A stretch of 7,342 bases of DNA, taken from contig JAUZEI010000645.1 of assembly GCA_030839105.1 (NCBI GenBank), positions 1 to 7,342 of the forward strand, written 5' to 3'. Below, piece after piece: positions 1 through 5,705 of the stretch. Each line of letters starts with the position of its first letter. The stretch's first letter is position 1. This DNA is from Actinomycetota bacterium (GTDB taxonomy: Bacteria; Actinomycetota; Acidimicrobiia; IMCC26256; PALSA-610). The translations under genes and the position numbers were made by a program. Under the pieces are notes generated by a model. It was not told the origin of the DNA, made no database searches, and worked only from the letters and a program-made list of their open reading frames with translations.

Positions 1-266
1 GCGTCGGCGGCGAGCAGGAAGCGGCTCAACACGTCGTCGACGGGACCGCGGAAGACGCGGGCGCCGATTTCGGCCGCGAGCGAAGCGACCTCGTCGTCCG
101 CGGGATCGGTCGTCGTCGCGACGACGACCTCGTCGCATACTCCGCTCGCCCGCGCGGCTCCCACGACCCACGCGAGCACGGGACGGCCTCCGAGATCGCG
201 CATCACCTTGCGGGGCAGGCGCGTCGAGCCCGTTCGCGCCTGGATGACCGCGATCAGGCGAGACAT
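1..266 (-). CDS. spsF: SpsF-family cytidylyltransferase, N-terminal part (cut by window edge)
   Basis: The minus strand is open from an ATG at 266 to the window edge, giving 88 residues that begin MSRLIAVIQARTGSTRLPRK. The IQARxGSTRLPxKV signature (residues 8-21) is the nucleotide-binding loop of SpsF-type cytidylyltransferases. ATTTDPADDEV (about 50-60) and RGPVDDVLSRF (about 74-84) are further family motifs. In nonulosonate pathways this enzyme would activate the free sugar as CMP-sugar in the cytoplasm. The ATG overlaps the end of the aminotransferase gene by 13 bp (254-266), so the two are probably translationally coupled. Only a weak GAGG lies upstream of the start. The loop is the SpsF version (IQAR) rather than the PARGGSK version of classical NeuA/PseF. 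Family assignment is firm; the CMP-Pse synthetase role is inferred from context. The C-terminal part lies beyond position 1. Confidence 0.88.
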   Translation of the reverse strand, partial: MSRLIAVIQARTGSTRLPRKVMRDLGGRPVLAWVVGAARASGVCDEVVVATTTDPADDEVASLAAEIGARVFRGPVDDVLSRFLLAAD

Positions 267-1333
267 CGCTCGAGTACCTCGACGACGCGGTCCTGGTCGG
301 CTTCGGTCAGCGCGGGATAGATCGGGAGCGACAGCAATCCGTCGTAGGCGCGCTCGGTCTCCGGGAAGTCGGCGCCCGACCGACTGCCGTCGGCGTACAG
401 CGAGTGCTTGTAGATCGGTACGTAGTGCACCTGCACCCCGATCCCCGCCGCGTGCATCGCCTCGTACACCGCCCGCCGGTTCGGAACCCGCACCGCGAAG
501 AGGTGGTACGCATGCCGTACGCCGGGAGGCGCGACGGGGGGCAGGTCGATCGGTAAGGACGCGAGGAGCCCGTGATAGCGCTCCGCCACCGCGTTGCGAC
601 GCGTGACGAACCGCTCGAGCTTCGCGAGTTGGCTCACGCCGAGCGCGGCCTGAAGATCGGTCATCCGGTAGTTGTACCCGAGCGTCGCGACGTCGTAGTA
701 CCAACCGCCGAGGTCGGGTCGGCGCACGGTTCCGTGCGACCTGAATCGTCGGAGTGCGTCGGCGAGTGCACCGGAGTTCGTGGTGACGGCGCCGCCTTCA
801 CCGGTCGTGATCGCCTTCACCGGATGAAACGAGAACGTGCACATGTCGGAGCGCGCGCAGTTGCCGACCGGACCGTCGGGTGTCGACGCGCCGAGCGCGT
901 GTGCGGCATCCTCGACGACCACGCGGGGTCGGGTGGGAATCGACGTGAGGTCGACCGGCAACCCCGAGTAATGCACGGCGACCAACGCGTCGCACGCACC
1001 GACCGCGGCCGGGTCGAGATTCAAGGTCTTCGGGTCGATGTCGACGAAGTCGGTGTGCGCACCGACGAAGCGGGCGCAGTTCGCGCTGGCAACGAACGAC
1101 AGTGGCGAGGTGAGGACACGATCGGCGGGTCCGATACCGGCCGCCGAGAGCGCGCCGTGCAGCGCGGCCGTGCCGTTGGCGAACGCGACCGCGTGCGCGG
1201 CCCCGGTCTGCGCGCAGAGCGCCCGTTCGAAGTCGTCGATGCGGGGCCCACCGGTCAGCCAGTCGCTGCCGAGCACATCGACGACCGCCGCGATGTCGTC
1301 GGCCTCGACGAGTTGCCGGCCATACGGGATCAC
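254..1333 (-). CDS. pseC: UDP-4-amino-4,6-dideoxy-N-acetyl-beta-L-altrosamine transaminase PseC
   Basis: A PLP-dependent DegT/DnrJ/EryC1/StrS aminotransferase of about 359 residues, the usual family length. It would transfer an amino group, normally from glutamate, to C4 of the keto sugar made by PseB. Residue numbers here count from the longer TTG start at 1342. The N-terminus IPYGRQ is highly typical of PseC. NGTAALH (56-62) contributes to PLP phosphate binding, EDAAHALG (144-151) holds the Asp that contacts the PLP ring, and SFHPVKAITTGEGG (171-184) carries the Schiff-base Lys176. I prefer the GTG at 1333 (giving MIPYGRQ) because GAG lies 4-5 nt upstream and family members start there. The TTG at 1342 (MRPVIPYGRQ) has no Shine-Dalgarno sequence but cannot be excluded. 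The 3' end overlaps the SpsF-like gene by 13 bp. The start faces that of the synthase gene 38 bp away. Confidence 0.94.
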   Translation of the reverse strand: MIPYGRQLVEADDIAAVVDVLGSDWLTGGPRIDDFERALCAQTGAAHAVAFANGTAALHGALSAAGIGPADRVLTSPLSFVASANCARFVGAHTDFVDIDPKTLNLDPAAVGACDALVAVHYSGLPVDLTSIPTRPRVVVEDAAHALGASTPDGPVGNCARSDMCTFSFHPVKAITTGEGGAVTTNSGALADALRRFRSHGTVRRPDLGGWYYDVATLGYNYRMTDLQAALGVSQLAKLERFVTRRNAVAERYHGLLASLPIDLPPVAPPGVRHAYHLFAVRVPNRRAVYEAMHAAGIGVQVHYVPIYKHSLYADGSRSGADFPETERAYDGLLSLPIYPALTEADQDRVVEVLERCLA

Positions 1334-1371
1334 AGGTCTCAATTCGGCGGCATTTCGGCCGATCTGAGTCG

Positions 1372-2436
1372 ATGGGCACCACCCCGGTTGACGACATCTC
1401 GGTCAGCGGCCGGCCGGTCGGGCCGGGACACCCGTGCTACGTGATTGCCGAGGCGGGATCGAACCACAACCGCGACCTCGGCATCGCGCGCAAGCTGATC
1501 GACGTCGCGGCGGAAGCCGGCGTCGACGCGGTGAAGTTCCAGACCTATTCGGGCCGCACGTTGTACTCGACGAAGACTCCGCGGTTCGACTTCCTCGACG
1601 ACGAGCTCGCCGCCAAACCCGCGCACGAGCTACTCGACGAGATCGCGTTGCCGCGCGAGTGGCAACCGATCCTGGCCGAACACTGTCGCGACCGCGGCGT
1701 TGAGTTCATGTCGTCCCCGTTCGATCGCCAGGCCGTCGACGAGCTCGACGCGCTCGATGTCGGCGCGTTCAAGATCGCGTCGTTCGAGCTGGTCGATCTG
1801 CCGTTCATCCGTTACGCGGCCGCCCGTCAGCGTCCGCTGATCCTGTCGACCGGCATGGCGACGCTCGGCGAGATCGAAGAGGCGGTCGTGGCGGCGCGCG
1901 ACGCCGGCTGCGAGGAGATCGCCCTGCTCCAGTGCGCGTCGCTCTACCCGGCACCCGCGCACGTGATGAACCTGCGCTCGATCCCCGTCATGCAGGCCGC
2001 ATTCGGCGTGCCCGTCGGTCTTTCCGACCACACGCATGGAACGCATATCGCGGCCGCCGCAGTGGCACTCGGCGCGTGCATCGTGGAGAAGCACTACACA
2101 CTCGACCGGACCATGCGCGGTCCCGACCATCCCTTCGCGGCCGAACCCCGGGAGCTGCATGACCTGGTCGTGCACATCCGCGCCACGGAAGCGGCGCTCG
2201 GCGACGGCGTCAAACGCGGACCCGCGCCGGAAGAGGCCGAGGAGATGTACGCCAAGGCGCGCCGTTCCGTCGTCGCCGCCACCGACATCCCGACGGGAAC
2301 GGCGATCACCGACGAGATGCTCACCGTGAAGCGACCGGGGCACGGCGTGAAGCCCAAGTTCATCGAGCTCCTCGTGGGTCGCGTCGCGCGCACCGACATC
2401 GAAGCGGATGATGTCGTGATGTGGGACATGGTGTAG
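1372..2436 (+). CDS. pseI: Nonulosonic acid synthase, NeuB/PseI/SpsE family (probable pseudaminic acid synthase)
   Basis: A 354-residue enzyme that condenses phosphoenolpyruvate with a 6-carbon amino sugar to make a 9-carbon acid. The TIM-barrel domain shows EAGSNHN (27-33), VKFQTY (54-59), SSPFD (114-118), KIASFE (134-139), STGM (159-162), LQCASLYP (186-193), GLSDHTHGTH (216-225) and EKHYTLDRTMRGPDH (239-253). A C-terminal SAF (antifreeze-like) domain covers about 297-354, with RRSVVAATDIPTG and KRPGHGVKPKF. Length and domain order are normal for the family. The ATG at 1372 has no clear Shine-Dalgarno sequence. The N-terminal RPVGPGHPCYVIAEAG segment is usual, so this start is plausible. PseB, PseC and PseG as neighbours point to Pse as product. 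However, GPDH and KRPGxG resemble NeuB/LegI/SpsE more than Campylobacter PseI, so substrate is less certain than family. PseG follows after 30 bp and is probably cotranscribed. Confidence 0.92.
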   Translation: MGTTPVDDISVSGRPVGPGHPCYVIAEAGSNHNRDLGIARKLIDVAAEAGVDAVKFQTYSGRTLYSTKTPRFDFLDDELAAKPAHELLDEIALPREWQPILAEHCRDRGVEFMSSPFDRQAVDELDALDVGAFKIASFELVDLPFIRYAAARQRPLILSTGMATLGEIEEAVVAARDAGCEEIALLQCASLYPAPAHVMNLRSIPVMQAAFGVPVGLSDHTHGTHIAAAAVALGACIVEKHYTLDRTMRGPDHPFAAEPRELHDLVVHIRATEAALGDGVKRGPAPEEAEEMYAKARRSVVAATDIPTGTAITDEMLTVKRPGHGVKPKFIELLVGRVARTDIEADDVVMWDMV

Positions 2437-2466
2437 TGCGCTCGTTCGCGGGCAAGCTGTGACCGC

Positions 2467-3342
2467 GTGAACATCGTCTGCGCGTTCAGCGAGGGTCCGG
2501 GTATCGGACTCGGTCATCGTCGGCGGGTCGAGGGTCTGGCCCGCCAGCTCGTCGCGCTGGGGTTGTCCGTCGAAGCGCGTGTCCTCGGCGACGAGGCCGT
2601 GACGGGCGAGATCGTGCTCGTCGACTCGTATCGCGTCCGGGCCGACGACCGTACGCGCTTCCGCGCTGATCTGGTGATCGCGATCGACGACCTGGAACGC
2701 GATCTCGCCGTCGACCTCGTGGTCGATCCCGACCCGGGTGCCGACGCGCGCGTGCACACGGCGACCGCGGTCGTTGTCGCGGGCGCGCCGTACGCGCTCG
2801 TCGACGCCGGGCTGCGCAGCCTCACGCGGGCTCCGATCGGACCGGACGTGACTCGGGTATTGGTGACGACGGGCGGTACCGATTCCGACGGGGTCGGAGC
2901 GCGGGTCGCAGTCGAGCTCGCGGGCGCGTTGCCCGCGGTGCGCGTCCGTCACGTCGTCGGTCCGTGGGGCCGGAGCGCGGAGGATACGCGAGTCGAGTCC
3001 GTCGTCGCGCCCGCCGGCCTCGGGCCCGAGATCGCGGCCGCAGACATCGTGGTGACCGCGGGTGGCGTCTCCATGCTCGAAGCGTGTTGCCTGGCCCGCC
3101 CCGTCGTCGCGTTCTCGATCGCAGCCGGGCAGGACCGATCGCTGGCCGGCGCCGCGCACGTCGGCGCGGTGCTCGTCGCCGACGTTGCCTCGGCGGCGAG
3201 TCTTGCCCAAGAGCTGGCGCACGACCACGCCGACCGGCGTCGCCTGTCGCGGGCGGCGCAAACTCTCGTCGACGGTCTGGGTTCGGCGCGCGTGGCCGCG
3301 ATCATCGCGGGCATGGCGCGCCACGGTGTCCACGCCCGCTGA
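2467..3342 (+). CDS. pseG: PseG/SpsG-type UDP-2,4-diacetamido-2,4,6-trideoxy-beta-L-altropyranose hydrolase
   Basis: A 291-residue GT-B-fold nucleotide-sugar hydrolase that would release UDP and supply the free sugar to the synthase encoded just upstream. The N-terminal glycine-rich motif is GIGLGHRRR (12-20). Its His17 falls at the same position as the catalytic His17 of Campylobacter PseG. VLVDSYR (50-56), IDD (73-75), a central VTTGGTDSDG (133-142) and the C-terminal TAGGVSMLEACCLARPVV (197-214) match the family's UDP-binding elements. The usual NQ after that element is replaced by GQD (221-223), a mild departure. The start is a GTG without a strong Shine-Dalgarno sequence, 30 bp after the pseI stop. 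The last 394 bp are overlapped antisense by the WbqC reading frame. The conserved UDP-binding element lies inside the overlap, so pseG is the real coding strand there. Confidence 0.9.
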   Translation: MNIVCAFSEGPGIGLGHRRRVEGLARQLVALGLSVEARVLGDEAVTGEIVLVDSYRVRADDRTRFRADLVIAIDDLERDLAVDLVVDPDPGADARVHTATAVVVAGAPYALVDAGLRSLTRAPIGPDVTRVLVTTGGTDSDGVGARVAVELAGALPAVRVRHVVGPWGRSAEDTRVESVVAPAGLGPEIAAADIVVTAGGVSMLEACCLARPVVAFSIAAGQDRSLAGAAHVGAVLVADVASAASLAQELAHDHADRRRLSRAAQTLVDGLGSARVAAIIAGMARHGVHAR

Positions 3343-4046
3343 CTCTCGAGGACGATGCGGCGCGTTTCGTCGATACCTACCTCGAAGAGGGCGTCCAGCA
3401 CCGACAGATGCGACACGAATTCGTCCGTGCGCCGCTGCGCGTACGGGTGTGGTGCGAAATCCTGGAACAGGACCTCGATCCCGTCGACCGGGAACTCGCC
3501 GTCTTCGGCCATGTATCCGAACGAACCGCGCGCACACAGGTAGGTACGGGCTCGTGTCCGCCGCAGCAGGTCGAGCACGCGTTCGGAGCGCTGACCGGTC
3601 GCACCGATCTCCGACGATCGCCGCCACTGGGGTTCGAACCCGAGCCAACCTGCGACGAGCCGGATGAACGCGATGTTCATGTCGGCCACCGACGTCCAAG
3701 GCGCGTCGATCCACTCGTCGACGAACCCTCGGAGTGTTCCGTGGTGCGCCGCGCGTCCGTAGCTCTGGTCGAGCGTCAGCTTCAACCGCCGCCGCCATTT
3801 GGCGTCGACGAGCGGCACGGCTTCGGCGAGAGTCGGGAATTCACCGTCGGCGGGATGGGCGACGGGCAGGCTGATCCACGATTCCGTGCCGTCGGCGAGC
3901 CGGATCCGGTTGCGCTGGTGGAAAGAATGCCGTTGGAACTGGAAGTCGTCGAGCACCACGAAGACTTCGGCGGCCGCCACCACGCCGAAGTAGCCCTGCC
4001 AGGGGAGGAAGGTGGGCTGCATCAGTGCGACCCGCGGGCTGTCCAC
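2949..4046 (-). CDS. WbqC-family protein with a run-on C-terminal tail antisense to pseG
   Basis: Residues 1 to about 232 of this 365-residue frame match the WbqC-like family (about 230 aa, found in polysaccharide clusters, biochemistry poorly defined). Matching motifs are ALMQPTFLPWQGYFG (7-21), VLDDFQFQRHSFHQRNRIR (31-49), ESWISLPV (55-62), DMNIAFIRLVAGWLG (122-136), SSEIGATGQRSERVLDLL (144-161), CARGSFGYM (171-179) and FVSHLSVLDALFEVG (210-224). The GTG at 4046 is preceded by GGAG with a 4-nt spacer, which supports this start. Homology ends near position 3345, where pseG ends. The frame then continues about 130 residues antisense to pseG, with Arg/Ala/Ser/Thr-rich composition typical of a shadow frame, to a TGA at 2949. 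The functional protein is therefore probably residues 1-235. A lost stop, a frameshift or a true long overlap are all possible. By context it may modify the nonulosonate or its glycan. Confidence 0.8.
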   Translation of the reverse strand: MDSPRVALMQPTFLPWQGYFGVVAAAEVFVVLDDFQFQRHSFHQRNRIRLADGTESWISLPVAHPADGEFPTLAEAVPLVDAKWRRRLKLTLDQSYGRAAHHGTLRGFVDEWIDAPWTSVADMNIAFIRLVAGWLGFEPQWRRSSEIGATGQRSERVLDLLRRTRARTYLCARGSFGYMAEDGEFPVDGIEVLFQDFAPHPYAQRRTDEFVSHLSVLDALFEVGIDETRRIVLESQRAWTPWRAMPAMIAATRAEPRPSTRVCAARDRRRRSAWSCASSWARLAAEATSATSTAPTCAAPASDRSCPAAIENATTGRARQHASSMETPPAVTTMSAAAISGPRPAGATTDSTRVSSALRPHGPTT

Positions 4047-4084
4047 GTCACTCCATCGGCGGCCAAATCGGTCGATAGAGAAGT

Positions 4085-4714
4085 ATGACTTCGACCAATA
4101 CCAAGTCCACCGAGGCGGGCCGGCTCGAGGAGCTGTGGTCCGGCGAGTTCGGCAACGAGTACGTCGACCGCAACCTCGACGCCTACGACCGCCGGGGCGA
4201 GTTCTGGTTGCCGCTGCTCGACGAGCTCCAGCCGCAGAGTGTTCTCGAGATCGGCTGCAACGTCGGTGGCAACCTCCAGTGGATCACGCAGCGGGTCGAC
4301 GCGACGCACGTCACCGGGGTCGATGTGAACGCGAAGGCGCTCCGTCTGCTCGACCAGCGGGTCCCCGGGGTGCGCGGAATGTACGCGCCCGCGCGCGAGC
4401 TGCCCGTCGGTGATCGCTCCGTCGACTTCGTCTTCACGATGGGTGTGCTGATTCACCAGCCCGAGGAAACCCTCGAAAAAGTGATGAGCGAGATGGTGCG
4501 CACTTCGCGCAAGTACGTGTTCTGCGGCGAGTACTTCGATACCGAAACCGTCGAGGTGCCGTACCGCGGTCACGAACGGGCGCTGTTCCGCCGCGACTAC
4601 GGCAACCTCTTCCTCGACCTCTTCCCGCACGAGCTGTCGTTGGTGCGCCAGGGTGACCTGAGCCCCGAGGACGGCTGGGACCGCGTGACGTGGTGGCTCT
4701 TCGAACGCGCGTAG
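4085..4714 (+). CDS. Pseudaminic acid biosynthesis-associated SAM-dependent methyltransferase
   Basis: A 209-residue class I methyltransferase. The N-terminus LEELWSGEFGNEYVDRN (14-30) and the C-terminal half with KYVFCGEYF (143-151), PYRGHERALFRRDYG (159-173) and WDRVTWWLFE (198-207) match the methylase family repeatedly found in pseudaminic acid clusters. SAM-binding motif I is VLEIGCNVGGNL (53-64), followed by the acidic turn GVDVN (78-82) and DFVFTMGVLIH (114-124). Length is normal. The ATG at 4085 has GAGAAG just upstream, with a spacer too short to be ideal. It is transcribed divergently from the WbqC gene across 38 bp, and converges on the MerR-type gene. By context it methylates the nonulosonate or an intermediate. 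The acceptor atom cannot be read from the sequence. Confidence 0.9.
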   Translation: MTSTNTKSTEAGRLEELWSGEFGNEYVDRNLDAYDRRGEFWLPLLDELQPQSVLEIGCNVGGNLQWITQRVDATHVTGVDVNAKALRLLDQRVPGVRGMYAPARELPVGDRSVDFVFTMGVLIHQPEETLEKVMSEMVRTSRKYVFCGEYFDTETVEVPYRGHERALFRRDYGNLFLDLFPHELSLVRQGDLSPEDGWDRVTWWLFERA

Positions 4715-4751
4715 CGCGTCCGTCGAGTAGTCGCGTAGCGCGTCAGTCGAG
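4708..4751. repeat. 20-bp direct repeat, period 24 bp, across two convergent gene ends
   Basis: Two copies, 4708-4727 and 4732-4751, begin cgcgtagcgcgtc and match at 19 of 20 positions, separated by TAGT. The first copy holds the TAG stop of the methyltransferase gene and the second holds the TGA stop of the minus-strand MerR gene. A perfect 6-bp hairpin (acgcgc-GTA-gcgcgt, 4705-4719) overlaps the first copy but has no T-tract, so it is at best a weak bidirectional terminator. The repeat looks like a local tandem duplication of the gene junction. Confidence 0.6.
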
Positions 4752-5546
4752 CGGTTTCATGAACGACCAGAGGCCGCCCTCGCTGTCGCGCGCGCTGTAC
4801 TCGCGGTAGCCGTAGGGCTGGTCGACGGGCTCGTAGTCGATCGACGCGCCTTGCTCGGACGCGTGGCGGTAGTGCGCGTCGACGTCGTCGACCATGACGG
4901 CCATGCTCGCCGACGCGCCACCGAGCGACCGGGGTGACAGCAGGCCGAACTCGGGGGCCTCGGGGTGCAGCCACACTACGCCGTCGCCCGCTTGGATCTC
5001 TCCGTGGACGATCTTTCCGTCGCCGGCGCGTGTGAGCTCGCCGGGTCCGAGGCCGAACACGCGCTCGAGATAGTCGAACGCCGCTTGTAGGTCGGAGTAC
5101 ACGAGGATCGAGATCCGTCGTTGCACGGTCGAGTCGAGCATGGTCATCTCCTCCAGAACTTCCAATAGGTCATCGGTCGGGAAACGGTCGGACGTCTGTA
5201 TCGCTCCTACAAGCTGCGCGAGCCGCGCCCGTAGTTGCGTGGTTGCGGCGAGGCGCTGTTCGAGATCGCTCAGATGGATCGCCATCGCGGAACGCAGTTC
5301 CCACTCCGGATCGTCGAGCGCGCGGGCGATCTCGCCGAGCGGCAGCCCGAGCCGGCGCAACAGACAGATGCGATACAGACGTTCCACGTCGGCATCGGCG
5401 TAGAGGCGGTGGCCGGCGGCGGTGCGGGCCGAAGCCTCCAGCAGGCCGATCTCGCCGTAGTAGTGCAACGTCCGCACGGTGAGCCCGGTCGCGGCGGCGA
5501 GCTCGCCGACCCGGCGTCCGCCGTTGCTGCGCTGCTCGGTGGTCAT
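4743..5546 (-). CDS. MerR-family transcriptional regulator fused to a C-terminal VOC (glyoxalase-like) domain
   Basis: A 267-residue two-domain protein. The N-terminal MerR DNA-binding domain (about 11-80) contains RVGELAAATGLTVRTLHYYGEIGLL and then RTAAGHRLYADADVERLYRI. A helical dimerisation region follows (about 82-118), with repeated Leu and Ala. From about residue 143 (RISILVYSDLQAAFDYLERVFG) to the end (REYSARDSEGGLWSFMKPLD) it is a vicinal-oxygen-chelate domain of the glyoxalase/bleomycin-resistance type. In MerR regulators the C-terminal part usually senses the ligand, so the VOC domain may bind a small molecule; this is inference. Its final motif has EGG where many VOC proteins have EGH. 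The ATG at 5546 fits the dyad promoter directly upstream, which would give a leaderless transcript and autoregulation. It sits inside the nonulosonate cluster but shows no obvious functional link to it. Confidence 0.88.
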   Translation of the reverse strand: MTTEQRSNGGRRVGELAAATGLTVRTLHYYGEIGLLEASARTAAGHRLYADADVERLYRICLLRRLGLPLGEIARALDDPEWELRSAMAIHLSDLEQRLAATTQLRARLAQLVGAIQTSDRFPTDDLLEVLEEMTMLDSTVQRRISILVYSDLQAAFDYLERVFGLGPGELTRAGDGKIVHGEIQAGDGVVWLHPEAPEFGLLSPRSLGGASASMAVMVDDVDAHYRHASEQGASIDYEPVDQPYGYREYSARDSEGGLWSFMKPLD

Positions 5547-5584
5547 GCAGTCGACGGTACGACCTGACGCCGCGTCAGGTGCAA
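5547..5584 (-). promoter_or_regulatory. MerR-type promoter with dyad operator, probable leaderless start
   Basis: A perfect 19-bp dyad, ACCTGACGC-C-GCGTCAGGT (9-bp arms, 1-bp centre), lies at 5562-5580. Read on the minus strand it sits between a -35-like TTGCAC (5584-5579) and a -10-like TACCGT (5559-5554) separated by 19 bp. That over-long spacer with a dyad is the hallmark of MerR-controlled promoters. The -10 ends 7 nt before the ATG of the MerR gene, so transcription would start at or next to the start codon. This strongly suggests autoregulation. The promoter elements were judged by eye. Confidence 0.8.
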
Positions 5585-5705
5585 GAGGTTTCTACGGTGC
5601 CGGCTGCGGATCGACGACAACGAGCTCGCAGACGACGAGGAGTTGCGTGCCAACGGGCATCGCGAGGTCAACTCTCCTGCGTCGTGCGACCGGGGGGCCG
5701 GGCTG
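5581..5705. other. Intergenic spacer between pseB and the MerR promoter
   Basis: This stretch follows the pseB stop and precedes the MerR promoter; both genes are on the minus strand. I see no convincing terminator: only a short self-complementary CCGG-CCCC-CCGG run and a 4-bp GTTG/CAAC hairpin, neither with a T-tract. A 22-codon minus-strand frame (5592-5660) has AGGAG 13 nt upstream, too far for a good ribosome site, so I do not call it a gene. Confidence 0.5.

Noticed and set aside
108..129. Perfect 22-bp palindrome (11-bp arms)
   Set aside because: It lies inside the SpsF-like gene and comes from GTC/ACG codon runs encoding Val-Val-Val-Ala-Thr-Thr-Thr, a conserved strand of the protein. 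No regulatory role is needed to explain it.
572..1444. A 290-codon plus-strand frame opposite pseC
   Set aside because: It is antisense to an aminotransferase with intact PLP motifs and has no recognisable domain of its own.
1630..3798. A 722-codon open frame on the minus strand across pseI, pseG and the wbqC region
   Set aside because: It is antisense to well-conserved genes, is Arg/His-rich and has no recognisable motif. Such frames are expected in very GC-rich coding DNA.
2964..4088. A 374-codon plus-strand frame opposite the WbqC gene
   Set aside because: It is Arg/Pro-rich with no family motifs, while the minus strand carries clear WbqC signatures and a Shine-Dalgarno sequence.
4705..4719. 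6-bp GC hairpin as an intrinsic terminator
   Set aside because: It has no T-tract on either strand and overlaps a stop codon in CG-repetitive sequence, so it was not called as a terminator.
5592..5660. 22-codon minus-strand frame between pseB and the MerR gene
   Set aside because: The AGGAG is 13 nt from the ATG, there is no recognisable motif, and its end lies next to the MerR promoter.
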